Assembly: GCF_036588685.1 (NCBI RefSeq)
Contig: NC_086386.1
Location: forward strand, 50,329,878 to 50,393,877
Direction of reading: 5' to 3'
Length of the DNA stretch: 64,000 nt
Origin: Mytilus trossulus
Taxonomy: Eukaryota; Mollusca; Bivalvia; Mytilida; Mytilidae
A program made the position numbers and the translations under genes. Each line of letters opens with the position of its first letter. The stretch's first letter is position 1. Shown here in pieces: positions 24,789 to 39,033 of the stretch. Below the pieces are notes generated by a model, which saw only the letters and a list, made by a program, of their open reading frames with translations, had not been told where the DNA came from and made no database searches.

Positions 24789-25919
24789 TTAATAAATCAA
24801 ATGTAAAGAGAAGTTCCCAATAAATACTAAAACTTGAAACTGTTGTTAAACTTTTTCTTTGATACGCTGAGACTGTTCAGGAGTAGCGTAAATTATGATC
24901 GCAAACCGGTTTTCCACTCTTTTGTTTCATATCATTGTATTTCATCAATTTGAGTATACGATATAAAGAAGCAAATTAATTTCTCAGTCAGACAACTTGG
25001 TTTCTACACTTCATATAAGTAAGTTTTGTTTAAATCATTATCTCGTCATCCGTAAATTTCATGTTTTGCCTCTCCGTTTAAGTTACATAAAAAAAAATCC
25101 GCTTGCTACAAGTAAAAACTATAAATTAAGTTTGGAAGCTTATTCAATTTGCTTTACGATGAAAACAAGTTTTTGGTTGGCAAGTTATTTTTTTTTATTT
25201 GAAATAGTATGAAATTCAACTATACCTGTTAATTTGCATAAGAGGAAAATACGTGCATTTGATGAAAAGTGATGCCGTATTTTATTTGCCTGGCTATATT
25301 GAAAAAGCGGAAACTGCATGTGCAGCACGGACGGATTCAAGAAATAATCTCGCGACCTTTGTCGCCCTCCTTTATCAATTTTAAACGCAAATGATTGCTT
25401 TGCCGTCGATTTTTTTCCCCCGCACCAAATTGAGTAAATTTGATTTTAAAATTTTGCGCGTACACTGTAAAAATGGTAACTGAATTCGAAACAGAAGCAA
25501 ACAGTGTTGTATGAACGAAAGGCAGTTACGAAATTGAAGCGACGAAGGAGGGAAAAACAATAAAGTTCTTGTTGGTTTTTTTTCCTTTATTGCGGAGGAG
25601 TGAATTTTAAACAATTATTGATATTCCGTGTGAAAGCATCATGGCGATCTGAACGTACGTAGTACGTTTTTAATCCACAGAGTTATCCTACTTTATTTGG
25701 TCCCTTTCAACAAATCGTCCTGAAAAAGTGTCCCGGTCTTTAATACACCAACGTGTTTCAATGAAATCAGTGGAAGGAGGCAAATGGCCCTCGATGCGAA
25801 GTCGATTTTTTTTATTGTATGTTTTAAATTGATGTATCGGCTGACTATAATATGTTCGAATACCTCTTTATAAAGTTACTCCTGATTTACTCAAATGGAC
25901 AAATGTCAGATATCCAAGC

Positions 25920-26083
25920 ATACTTACCTGGTACAGGGAGCACCGTGATCAAAAAGGCGGTCTCCCCAGGTCGAGGCCTTTCCATTGCACTCCGGTTAGG
26001 CTGAAGCCTGCGATTGCCCCAAATGTGGGCAACTCGGGTACGCAATTTTTTAGTGTGGGGGACTGCGTTCGCGCTATCCCCTG
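25920..26083 (+). ncRNA. U1: U1 snRNA, copy 21
   Basis: Nt 100 is back to C. No difference from copy 1 noticed. Confidence 0.97.
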
Positions 26084-27214
26084 TTAATAAATCAAATGTA
26101 AAGAGAAGTTCCCAATAAATACTAAAACTTGAAACTGTTGTTAAACTTTTTCTTTGATACGCTGAGACTGTTCAGGAGTAGCGTAAATTATGATCGCAAA
26201 CCGGTTTTCCACTCTTTTGTTTCATATCATTGTATTTCATCAATTTGAGTATACGATATAAAGAAGCAAATTAATTTCTCAGTCAGACAACTTGGTTTCT
26301 ACACTTCATATAAGTAAGTTTTGTTTAAATCATTATCTCGTCATCCGTAAATTTCATGTTTTGCCTCTCCGTTTAAGTTACATAAAAAAAAATCCGCTTG
26401 CTACAAGTAAAAACTATAAATTAAGTTTGGAAGCTTATTCAATTTGCTTTACGATGAAAACAAGTTTTTGGTTGGCAAGTTATTTTTTTTTATTTGAAAT
26501 AGTATGAAATTCAACTATACCTGTTAATTTGCATAAGAGGAAAATACGTGCATTTGATGAAAAGTGATGCCGTATTTTATTTGCCTGGCTATATTGAAAA
26601 AGCGGAAACTGCATGTGCAGCACGGACGGATTCAAGAAATAATCTCGCGACCTTTGTCGCCCTCCTTTATCAATTTTAAACGCAAATGATTGCTTTGCCG
26701 TCGATTTTTTTCCCCCGCACCAAATTGAGTAAATTTGATTTTAAAATTTTGCGCGTACACTGTAAAAATGGTAACTGAATTCGAAACAGAAGCAAACAGT
26801 GTTGTATGAACGAAAGGCAGTTACGAAATTGAAGCGACGAAGGAGGGAAAAACAATAAAGTTCTTGTTGGTTTTTTTTCCTTTATTGCGGAGGAGTGAAT
26901 TTTAAACAATTATTGATATTCCGTGTGAAAGCATCATGGCGATCTGAACGTACGTAGTACGTTTTTAATCCACAGAGTTATCCTACTTTATTTGGTCCCT
27001 TTCAACAAATCGTCCTGAAAAAGTGTCCCGGTCTTTAATACACCAACGTGTTTCAATGAAATCAGTGGAAGGAGGCAAATGGCCCTCGATGCGAAGTCGA
27101 TTTTTTTTATTGTATGTTTTAAATTGATGTATCGGCTGACTATAATATGTTCGAATACCTCTTTATAAAGTTACTCCTGATTTACTCAAATGGACAAATG
27201 TCAGATATCCAAGC

Positions 27215-27378
27215 ATACTTACCTGGTACAGGGAGCACCGTGATCAAAAAGGCGGTCTCCCCAGGTCGAGGCCTTTCCATTGCACTCCGGTTAGGCTGAA
27301 GCCTGCGATTGCCCCAAATGTGGGCAACTCGGGTACGCAATTTTTTAGTGTGGGGGACTGCGTTCGCGCTATCCCCTG
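27215..27378 (+). ncRNA. U1: U1 snRNA, copy 22
   Basis: No difference from copy 1 noticed. Confidence 0.97.
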
Positions 27379-28509
27379 TTAATAAATCAAATGTAAAGAG
27401 AAGTTCCCAATAAATACTAAAACTTGAAACTGTTGTTAAACTTTTTCTTTGATACGCTGAGACTGTTCAGGAGTAGCGTAAATTATGATCGCAAACCGGT
27501 TTTCCACTCTTTTGTTTCATATCATTGTATTTCATCAATTTGAGTATACGATATAAAGAAGCAAATTAATTTCTCAGTCAGACAACTTGGTTTCTACACT
27601 TCATATAAGTAAGTTTTGTTTAAATCATTATCTCGTCATCCGTAAATTTCATGTTTTGCCTCTCCGTTTAAGTTACATAAAAAAAAATCCGCTTGCTACA
27701 AGTAAAAACTATAAATTAAGTTTGGAAGCTTATTCAATTTGCTTTACGATGAAAACAAGTTTTTGGTTGGCAAGTTATTTTTTTTTATTTGAAATAGTAT
27801 GAAATTCAACTATACCTGTTAATTTGCATAAGAGGAAAATACGTGCATTTGATGAAAAGTGATGCCGTATTTTATTTGCCTGGCTATATTGAAAAAGCGG
27901 AAACTGCATGTGCAGCACGGACGGATTCAAGAAATAATCTCGCGACCTTTGTCGCCCTCCTTTATCAATTTTAAACGCAAATGATTGCTTTGCCGTCGAT
28001 TTTTTTCCCCCGCACCAAATTGAGTAAATTTGATTTTAAAATTTTGCGCGTACACTGTAAAAATGGTAACTGAATTCGAAACAGAAGCAAACAGTGTTGT
28101 ATGAACGAAAGGCAGTTACGAAATTGAAGCGACGAAGGAGGGAAAAACAATAAAGTTCTTGTTGGTTTTTTTTCCTTTATTGCGGAGGAGTGAATTTTAA
28201 ACAATTATTGATATTCCGTGTGAAAGCATCATGGCGATCTGAACGTACGTAGTACGTTTTTAATCCACAGAGTTATCCTACTTTATTTGGTCCCTTTCAA
28301 CAAATCGTCCTGAAAAAGTGTCCCGGTCTTTAATACACCAACGTGTTTCAATGAAATCAGTGGAAGGAGGCAAATGGCCCTCGATGCGAAGTCGATTTTT
28401 TTTATTGTATGTTTTAAATTGATGTATCGGCTGACTATAATATGTTCGAATACCTCTTTATAAAGTTACTCCTGATTTACTCAAATGGACAAATGTCAGA
28501 TATCCAAGC

Positions 28510-28673
28510 ATACTTACCTGGTACAGGGAGCACCGTGATCAAAAAGGCGGTCTCCCCAGGTCGAGGCCTTTCCATTGCACTCCGGTTAGGCTGAAGCCTG
28601 CGATTGCCCCAAATGTGGGCAACTCGGGTACGCAATTTTTTAGTGTGGGGGACTGCGTTCGCGCTATCCCCTG
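28510..28673 (+). ncRNA. U1: U1 snRNA, copy 23
   Basis: No difference from copy 1 noticed. Confidence 0.97.
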
Positions 28674-29804
28674 TTAATAAATCAAATGTAAAGAGAAGTT
28701 CCCAATAAATACTAAAACTTGAAACTGTTGTTAAACTTTTTCTTTGATACGCTGAGACTGTTCAGGAGTAGCGTAAATTATGATCGCAAACCGGTTTTCC
28801 ACTCTTTTGTTTCATATCATTGTATTTCATCAATTTGAGTATACGATATAAAGAAGCAAATTAATTTCTCAGTCAGACAACTTGGTTTCTACACTTCATA
28901 TAAGTAAGTTTTGTTTAAATCATTATCTCGTCATCCGTAAATTTCATGTTTTGCCTCTCCGTTTAAGTTACATAAAAAAAAATCCGCTTGCTACAAGTAA
29001 AAACTATAAATTAAGTTTGGAAGCTTATTCAATTTGCTTTACGATGAAAACAAGTTTTTGGTTGGCAAGTTATTTTTTTTTATTTGAAATAGTATGAAAT
29101 TCAACTATACCTGTTAATTTGCATAAGAGGAAAATACGTGCATTTGATGAAAAGTGATGCCGTATTTTATTTGCCTGGCTATATTGAAAAAGCGGAAACT
29201 GCATGTGCAGCACGGACGGATTCAAGAAATAATCTCGCGACCTTTGTCGCCCTCCTTTATCAATTTTAAACGCAAATGATTGCTTTGCCGTCGATTTTTT
29301 TCCCCCGCACCAAATTGAGTAAATTTGATTTTAAAATTTTGCGCGTACACTGTAAAAATGGTAACTGAATTCGAAACAGAAGCAAACAGTGTTGTATGAA
29401 CGAAAGGCAGTTACGAAATTGAAGCGACGAAGGAGGGAAAAACAATAAAGTTCTTGTTGGTTTTTTTTCCTTTATTGCGGAGGAGTGAATTTTAAACAAT
29501 TATTGATATTCCGTGTGAAAGCATCATGGCGATCTGAACGTACGTAGTACGTTTTTAATCCACAGAGTTATCCTACTTTATTTGGTCCCTTTCAACAAAT
29601 CGTCCTGAAAAAGTGTCCCGGTCTTTAATACACCAACGTGTTTCAATGAAATCAGTGGAAGGAGGCAAATGGCCCTCGATGCGAAGTCGATTTTTTTTAT
29701 TGTATGTTTTAAATTGATGTATCGGCTGACTATAATATGTTCGAATACCTCTTTATAAAGTTACTCCTGATTTACTCAAATGGACAAATGTCAGATATCC
29801 AAGC

Positions 29805-29968
29805 ATACTTACCTGGTACAGGGAGCACCGTGATCAAAAAGGCGGTCTCCCCAGGTCGAGGCCTTTCCATTGCACTCCGGTTAGGCTGAAGCCTGCGATT
29901 GCCCCAAATGTGGGCAACTCGGGTACGCAATTTTTTAGTGTGGGGGACTGCGTTCGCGCTATCCCCTG
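29805..29968 (+). ncRNA. U1: U1 snRNA, copy 24
   Basis: No difference from copy 1 noticed. Confidence 0.97.
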
Positions 29969-31099
29969 TTAATAAATCAAATGTAAAGAGAAGTTCCCAA
30001 TAAATACTAAAACTTGAAACTGTTGTTAAACTTTTTCTTTGATACGCTGAGACTGTTCAGGAGTAGCGTAAATTATGATCGCAAACCGGTTTTCCACTCT
30101 TTTGTTTCATATCATTGTATTTCATCAATTTGAGTATACGATATAAAGAAGCAAATTAATTTCTCAGTCAGACAACTTGGTTTCTACACTTCATATAAGT
30201 AAGTTTTGTTTAAATCATTATCTCGTCATCCGTAAATTTCATGTTTTGCCTCTCCGTTTAAGTTACATAAAAAAAAATCCGCTTGCTACAAGTAAAAACT
30301 ATAAATTAAGTTTGGAAGCTTATTCAATTTGCTTTACGATGAAAACAAGTTTTTGGTTGGCAAGTTATTTTTTTTTATTTGAAATAGTATGAAATTCAAC
30401 TATACCTGTTAATTTGCATAAGAGGAAAATACGTGCATTTGATGAAAAGTGATGCCGTATTTTATTTGCCTGGCTATATTGAAAAAGCGGAAACTGCATG
30501 TGCAGCACGGACGGATTCAAGAAATAATCTCGCGACCTTTGTCGCCCTCCTTTATCAATTTTAAACGCAAATGATTGCTTTGCCGTCGATTTTTTTCCCC
30601 CGCACCAAATTGAGTAAATTTGATTTTAAAATTTTGCGCGTACACTGTAAAAATGGTAACTGAATTCGAAACAGAAGCAAACAGTGTTGTATGAACGAAA
30701 GGCAGTTACGAAATTGAAGCGACGAAGGAGGGAAAAACAATAAAGTTCTTGTTGGTTTTTTTTCCTTTATTGCGGAGGAGTGAATTTTAAACAATTATTG
30801 ATATTCCGTGTGAAAGCATCATGGCGATCTGAACGTACGTAGTACGTTTTTAATCCACAGAGTTATCCTACTTTATTTGGTCCCTTTCAACAAATCGTCC
30901 TGAAAAAGTGTCCCGGTCTTTAATACACCAACGTGTTTCAATGAAATCAGTGGAAGGAGGCAAATGGCCCTCGATGCGAAGTCGATTTTTTTTATTGTAT
31001 GTTTTAAATTGATGTATCGGCTGACTATAATATGTTCGAATACCTCTTTATAAAGTTACTCCTGATTTACTCAAATGGACAAATGTCAGATATCCAAGC

Positions 31100-31263
31100 A
31101 TACTTACCTGGTACAGGGAGCACCGTGATCAAAAAGGCGGTCTCCCCAGGTCGAGGCCTTTCCATTGCACTCCGGTTAGGCTGAAGCCTGCGATTGCCCC
31201 AAATGTGGGCAACTCGGGTACGCAATTTTTTAGTGTGGGGGACTGCGTTCGCGCTATCCCCTG
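31100..31263 (+). ncRNA. U1: U1 snRNA, copy 25
   Basis: No difference from copy 1 noticed. Confidence 0.97.
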
Positions 31264-32394
31264 TTAATAAATCAAATGTAAAGAGAAGTTCCCAATAAAT
31301 ACTAAAACTTGAAACTGTTGTTAAACTTTTTCTTTGATACGCTGAGACTGTTCAGGAGTAGCGTAAATTATGATCGCAAACCGGTTTTCCACTCTTTTGT
31401 TTCATATCATTGTATTTCATCAATTTGAGTATACGATATAAAGAAGCAAATTAATTTCTCAGTCAGACAACTTGGTTTCTACACTTCATATAAGTAAGTT
31501 TTGTTTAAATCATTATCTCGTCATCCGTAAATTTCATGTTTTGCCTCTCCGTTTAAGTTACATAAAAAAAAATCCGCTTGCTACAAGTAAAAACTATAAA
31601 TTAAGTTTGGAAGCTTATTCAATTTGCTTTACGATGAAAACAAGTTTTTGGTTGGCAAGTTATTTTTTTTTATTTGAAATAGTATGAAATTCAACTATAC
31701 CTGTTAATTTGCATAAGAGGAAAATACGTGCATTTGATGAAAAGTGATGCCGTATTTTATTTGCCTGGCTATATTGAAAAAGCGGAAACTGCATGTGCAG
31801 CACGGACGGATTCAAGAAATAATCTCGCGACCTTTGTCGCCCTCCTTTATCAATTTTAAACGCAAATGATTGCTTTGCCGTCGATTTTTTTCCCCCGCAC
31901 CAAATTGAGTAAATTTGATTTTAAAATTTTGCGCGTACACTGTAAAAATGGTAACTGAATTCGAAACAGAAGCAAACAGTGTTGTATGAACGAAAGGCAG
32001 TTACGAAATTGAAGCGACGAAGGAGGGAAAAACAATAAAGTTCTTGTTGGTTTTTTTTCCTTTATTGCGGAGGAGTGAATTTTAAACAATTATTGATATT
32101 CCGTGTGAAAGCATCATGGCGATCTGAACGTACGTAGTACGTTTTTAATCCACAGAGTTATCCTACTTTATTTGGTCCCTTTCAACAAATCGTCCTGAAA
32201 AAGTGTCCCGGTCTTTAATACACCAACGTGTTTCAATGAAATCAGTGGAAGGAGGCAAATGGCCCTCGATGCGAAGTCGATTTTTTTTATTGTATGTTTT
32301 AAATTGATGTATCGGCTGACTATAATATGTTCGAATACCTCTTTATAAAGTTACTCCTGATTTACTCAAATGGACAAATGTCAGATATCCAAGC

Positions 32395-32558
32395 ATACTT
32401 ACCTGGTACAGGGAGCACCGTGATCAAAAAGGCGGTCTCCCCAGGTCGAGGCCTTTCCATTGCACTCCGGTTAGGCTGAAGCCTGCGATTGCCCCAAATG
32501 TGGGCAACTCGGGTACGCAATTTTTTAGTGTGGGGGACTGCGTTCGCGCTATCCCCTG
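32395..32558 (+). ncRNA. U1: U1 snRNA, copy 26
   Basis: No difference from copy 1 noticed. Confidence 0.97.
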
Positions 32559-33689
32559 TTAATAAATCAAATGTAAAGAGAAGTTCCCAATAAATACTAA
32601 AACTTGAAACTGTTGTTAAACTTTTTCTTTGATACGCTGAGACTGTTCAGGAGTAGCGTAAATTATGATCGCAAACCGGTTTTCCACTCTTTTGTTTCAT
32701 ATCATTGTATTTCATCAATTTGAGTATACGATATAAAGAAGCAAATTAATTTCTCAGTCAGACAACTTGGTTTCTACACTTCATATAAGTAAGTTTTGTT
32801 TAAATCATTATCTCGTCATCCGTAAATTTCATGTTTTGCCTCTCCGTTTAAGTTACATAAAAAAAAATCCGCTTGCTACAAGTAAAAACTATAAATTAAG
32901 TTTGGAAGCTTATTCAATTTGCTTTACGATGAAAACAAGTTTTTGGTTGGCAAGTTATTTTTTTTTATTTGAAATAGTATGAAATTCAACTATACCTGTT
33001 AATTTGCATAAGAGGAAAATACGTGCATTTGATGAAAAGTGATGCCGTATTTTATTTGCCTGGCTATATTGAAAAAGCGGAAACTGCATGTGCAGCACGG
33101 ACGGATTCAAGAAATAATCTCGCGACCTTTGTCGCCCTCCTTTATCAATTTTAAACGCAAATGATTGCTTTGCCGTCGATTTTTTTCCCCCGCACCAAAT
33201 TGAGTAAATTTGATTTTAAAATTTTGCGCGTACACTGTAAAAATGGTAACTGAATTCGAAACAGAAGCAAACAGTGTTGTATGAACGAAAGGCAGTTACG
33301 AAATTGAAGCGACGAAGGAGGGAAAAACAATAAAGTTCTTGTTGGTTTTTTTTCCTTTATTGCGGAGGAGTGAATTTTAAACAATTATTGATATTCCGTG
33401 TGAAAGCATCATGGCGATCTGAACGTACGTAGTACGTTTTTAATCCACAGAGTTATCCTACTTTATTTGGTCCCTTTCAACAAATCGTCCTGAAAAAGTG
33501 TCCCGGTCTTTAATACACCAACGTGTTTCAATGAAATCAGTGGAAGGAGGCAAATGGCCCTCGATGCGAAGTCGATTTTTTTTATTGTATGTTTTAAATT
33601 GATGTATCGGCTGACTATAATATGTTCGAATACCTCTTTATAAAGTTACTCCTGATTTACTCAAATGGACAAATGTCAGATATCCAAGC

Positions 33690-33853
33690 ATACTTACCTG
33701 GTACAGGGAGCACCGTGATCAAAAAGGCGGTCTCCCCAGGTCGAGGCCTTTCCATTGCACTCCGGTTAGGCTGAAGCCTGCGATTGCCCCAAATGTGGGC
33801 AACTCGGGTACGCAATTTTTTAGTGTGGGGGACTGCGTTCGCGCTATCCCCTG
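33690..33853 (+). ncRNA. U1: U1 snRNA, copy 27
   Basis: No difference from copy 1 noticed. Confidence 0.97.
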
Positions 33854-34984
33854 TTAATAAATCAAATGTAAAGAGAAGTTCCCAATAAATACTAAAACTT
33901 GAAACTGTTGTTAAACTTTTTCTTTGATACGCTGAGACTGTTCAGGAGTAGCGTAAATTATGATCGCAAACCGGTTTTCCACTCTTTTGTTTCATATCAT
34001 TGTATTTCATCAATTTGAGTATACGATATAAAGAAGCAAATTAATTTCTCAGTCAGACAACTTGGTTTCTACACTTCATATAAGTAAGTTTTGTTTAAAT
34101 CATTATCTCGTCATCCGTAAATTTCATGTTTTGCCTCTCCGTTTAAGTTACATAAAAAAAAATCCGCTTGCTACAAGTAAAAACTATAAATTAAGTTTGG
34201 AAGCTTATTCAATTTGCTTTACGATGAAAACAAGTTTTTGGTTGGCAAGTTATTTTTTTTTATTTGAAATAGTATGAAATTCAACTATACCTGTTAATTT
34301 GCATAAGAGGAAAATACGTGCATTTGATGAAAAGTGATGCCGTATTTTATTTGCCTGGCTATATTGAAAAAGCGGAAACTGCATGTGCAGCACGGACGGA
34401 TTCAAGAAATAATCTCGCGACCTTTGTCGCCCTCCTTTATCAATTTTAAACGCAAATGATTGCTTTGCCGTCGATTTTTTTCCCCCGCACCAAATTGAGT
34501 AAATTTGATTTTAAAATTTTGCGCGTACACTGTAAAAATGGTAACTGAATTCGAAACAGAAGCAAACAGTGTTGTATGAACGAAAGGCAGTTACGAAATT
34601 GAAGCGACGAAGGAGGGAAAAACAATAAAGTTCTTGTTGGTTTTTTTTCCTTTATTGCGGAGGAGTGAATTTTAAACAATTATTGATATTCCGTGTGAAA
34701 GCATCATGGCGATCTGAACGTACGTAGTACGTTTTTAATCCACAGAGTTATCCTACTTTATTTGGTCCCTTTCAACAAATCGTCCTGAAAAAGTGTCCCG
34801 GTCTTTAATACACCAACGTGTTTCAATGAAATCAGTGGAAGGAGGCAAATGGCCCTCGATGCGAAGTCGATTTTTTTTATTGTATGTTTTAAATTGATGT
34901 ATCGGCTGACTATAATATGTTCGAATACCTCTTTATAAAGTTACTCCTGATTTACTCAAATGGACAAATGTCAGATATCCAAGC

Positions 34985-35148
34985 ATACTTACCTGGTACA
35001 GGGAGCACCGTGATCAAAAAGGCGGTCTCCCCAGGTCGAGGCCTTTCCATTGCACTCCGGTTAGGCTGAAGCCTGCGATTGCCCCAAATGTGGGCAACTC
35101 GGGTACGCAATTTTTTAGTGTGGGGGACTGCGTTCGCGCTATCCCCTG
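34985..35148 (+). ncRNA. U1: U1 snRNA, copy 28
   Basis: No difference from copy 1 noticed. Confidence 0.97.
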
Positions 35149-36279
35149 TTAATAAATCAAATGTAAAGAGAAGTTCCCAATAAATACTAAAACTTGAAAC
35201 TGTTGTTAAACTTTTTCTTTGATACGCTGAGACTGTTCAGGAGTAGCGTAAATTATGATCGCAAACCGGTTTTCCACTCTTTTGTTTCATATCATTGTAT
35301 TTCATCAATTTGAGTATACGATATAAAGAAGCAAATTAATTTCTCAGTCAGACAACTTGGTTTCTACACTTCATATAAGTAAGTTTTGTTTAAATCATTA
35401 TCTCGTCATCCGTAAATTTCATGTTTTGCCTCTCCGTTTAAGTTACATAAAAAAAAATCCGCTTGCTACAAGTAAAAACTATAAATTAAGTTTGGAAGCT
35501 TATTCAATTTGCTTTACGATGAAAACAAGTTTTTGGTTGGCAAGTTATTTTTTTTTATTTGAAATAGTATGAAATTCAACTATACCTGTTAATTTGCATA
35601 AGAGGAAAATACGTGCATTTGATGAAAAGTGATGCCGTATTTTATTTGCCTGGCTATATTGAAAAAGCGGAAACTGCATGTGCAGCACGGACGGATTCAA
35701 GAAATAATCTCGCGACCTTTGTCGCCCTCCTTTATCAATTTTAAACGCAAATGATTGCTTTGCCGTCGATTTTTTTCCCCCGCACCAAATTGAGTAAATT
35801 TGATTTTAAAATTTTGCGCGTACACTGTAAAAATGGTAACTGAATTCGAAACAGAAGCAAACAGTGTTGTATGAACGAAAGGCAGTTACGAAATTGAAGC
35901 GACGAAGGAGGGAAAAACAATAAAGTTCTTGTTGGTTTTTTTTCCTTTATTGCGGAGGAGTGAATTTTAAACAATTATTGATATTCCGTGTGAAAGCATC
36001 ATGGCGATCTGAACGTACGTAGTACGTTTTTAATCCACAGAGTTATCCTACTTTATTTGGTCCCTTTCAACAAATCGTCCTGAAAAAGTGTCCCGGTCTT
36101 TAATACACCAACGTGTTTCAATGAAATCAGTGGAAGGAGGCAAATGGCCCTCGATGCGAAGTCGATTTTTTTTATTGTATGTTTTAAATTGATGTATCGG
36201 CTGACTATAATATGTTCGAATACCTCTTTATAAAGTTACTCCTGATTTACTCAAATGGACAAATGTCAGATATCCAAGC

Positions 36280-36443
36280 ATACTTACCTGGTACAGGGAG
36301 CACCGTGATCAAAAAGGCGGTCTCCCCAGGTCGAGGCCTTTCCATTGCACTCCGGTTAGGCTGAAGCCTGCGATTGCCCCAAATGTGGGCAACTCGGGTA
36401 CGCAATTTTTTAGTGTGGGGGACTGCGTTCGCGCTATCCCCTG
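36280..36443 (+). ncRNA. U1: U1 snRNA, copy 29
   Basis: No difference from copy 1 noticed. Confidence 0.97.
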
Positions 36444-37574
36444 TTAATAAATCAAATGTAAAGAGAAGTTCCCAATAAATACTAAAACTTGAAACTGTTG
36501 TTAAACTTTTTCTTTGATACGCTGAGACTGTTCAGGAGTAGCGTAAATTATGATCGCAAACCGGTTTTCCACTCTTTTGTTTCATATCATTGTATTTCAT
36601 CAATTTGAGTATACGATATAAAGAAGCAAATTAATTTCTCAGTCAGACAACTTGGTTTCTACACTTCATATAAGTAAGTTTTGTTTAAATCATTATCTCG
36701 TCATCCGTAAATTTCATGTTTTGCCTCTCCGTTTAAGTTACATAAAAAAAAATCCGCTTGCTACAAGTAAAAACTATAAATTAAGTTTGGAAGCTTATTC
36801 AATTTGCTTTACGATGAAAACAAGTTTTTGGTTGGCAAGTTATTTTTTTTTATTTGAAATAGTATGAAATTCAACTATACCTGTTAATTTGCATAAGAGG
36901 AAAATACGTGCATTTGATGAAAAGTGATGCCGTATTTTATTTGCCTGGCTATATTGAAAAAGCGGAAACTGCATGTGCAGCACGGACGGATTCAAGAAAT
37001 AATCTCGCGACCTTTGTCGCCCTCCTTTATCAATTTTAAACGCAAATGATTGCTTTGCCGTCGATTTTTTTCCCCCGCACCAAATTGAGTAAATTTGATT
37101 TTAAAATTTTGCGCGTACACTGTAAAAATGGTAACTGAATTCGAAACAGAAGCAAACAGTGTTGTATGAACGAAAGGCAGTTACGAAATTGAAGCGACGA
37201 AGGAGGGAAAAACAATAAAGTTCTTGTTGGTTTTTTTTCCTTTATTGCGGAGGAGTGAATTTTAAACAATTATTGATATTCCGTGTGAAAGCATCATGGC
37301 GATCTGAACGTACGTAGTACGTTTTTAATCCACAGAGTTATCCTACTTTATTTGGTCCCTTTCAACAAATCGTCCTGAAAAAGTGTCCCGGTCTTTAATA
37401 CACCAACGTGTTTCAATGAAATCAGTGGAAGGAGGCAAATGGCCCTCGATGCGAAGTCGATTTTTTTTATTGTATGTTTTAAATTGATGTATCGGCTGAC
37501 TATAATATGTTCGAATACCTCTTTATAAAGTTACTCCTGATTTACTCAAATGGACAAATGTCAGATATCCAAGC

Positions 37575-37738
37575 ATACTTACCTGGTACAGGGAGCACCG
37601 TGATCAAAAAGGCGGTCTCCCCAGGTCGAGGCCTTTCCATTGCACTCCGGTTAGGCTGAAGCCTGCGATTGCCCCAAATGTGGGCAACTCGGGTACGCAA
37701 TTTTTTAGTGTGGGGGACTGCGTTCGCGCTATCCCCTG
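37575..37738 (+). ncRNA. U1: U1 snRNA, copy 30
   Basis: No difference from copy 1 noticed. Confidence 0.97.
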
Positions 37739-38869
37739 TTAATAAATCAAATGTAAAGAGAAGTTCCCAATAAATACTAAAACTTGAAACTGTTGTTAAA
37801 CTTTTTCTTTGATACGCTGAGACTGTTCAGGAGTAGCGTAAATTATGATCGCAAACCGGTTTTCCACTCTTTTGTTTCATATCATTGTATTTCATCAATT
37901 TGAGTATACGATATAAAGAAGCAAATTAATTTCTCAGTCAGACAACTTGGTTTCTACACTTCATATAAGTAAGTTTTGTTTAAATCATTATCTCGTCATC
38001 CGTAAATTTCATGTTTTGCCTCTCCGTTTAAGTTACATAAAAAAAAATCCGCTTGCTACAAGTAAAAACTATAAATTAAGTTTGGAAGCTTATTCAATTT
38101 GCTTTACGATGAAAACAAGTTTTTGGTTGGCAAGTTATTTTTTTTTATTTGAAATAGTATGAAATTCAACTATACCTGTTAATTTGCATAAGAGGAAAAT
38201 ACGTGCATTTGATGAAAAGTGATGCCGTATTTTATTTGCCTGGCTATATTGAAAAAGCGGAAACTGCATGTGCAGCACGGACGGATTCAAGAAATAATCT
38301 CGCGACCTTTGTCGCCCTCCTTTATCAATTTTAAACGCAAATGATTGCTTTGCCGTCGATTTTTTTCCCCCGCACCAAATTGAGTAAATTTGATTTTAAA
38401 ATTTTGCGCGTACACTGTAAAAATGGTAACTGAATTCGAAACAGAAGCAAACAGTGTTGTATGAACGAAAGGCAGTTACGAAATTGAAGCGACGAAGGAG
38501 GGAAAAACAATAAAGTTCTTGTTGGTTTTTTTTCCTTTATTGCGGAGGAGTGAATTTTAAACAATTATTGATATTCCGTGTGAAAGCATCATGGCGATCT
38601 GAACGTACGTAGTACGTTTTTAATCCACAGAGTTATCCTACTTTATTTGGTCCCTTTCAACAAATCGTCCTGAAAAAGTGTCCCGGTCTTTAATACACCA
38701 ACGTGTTTCAATGAAATCAGTGGAAGGAGGCAAATGGCCCTCGATGCGAAGTCGATTTTTTTTATTGTATGTTTTAAATTGATGTATCGGCTGACTATAA
38801 TATGTTCGAATACCTCTTTATAAAGTTACTCCTGATTTACTCAAATGGACAAATGTCAGATATCCAAGC

Positions 38870-39033
38870 ATACTTACCTGGTACAGGGAGCACCGTGATC
38901 AAAAAGGCGGTCTCCCCAGGTCGAGGCCTTTCCATTGCACTCCGGTTAGGCTGAAGCCTGCGATTGCCCCAAATGTGGGCAACTCGGGTACGCAATTTTT
39001 TAGTGTGGGGGACTGCGTTCGCGCTATCCCCTG
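38870..39033 (+). ncRNA. U1: U1 snRNA, copy 31 (last of forward arm)
   Basis: The gene itself is intact, with no difference from copy 1 noticed. Its downstream spacer is cut by the N run at 39835 and carries two +1 homopolymer changes. Confidence 0.97.
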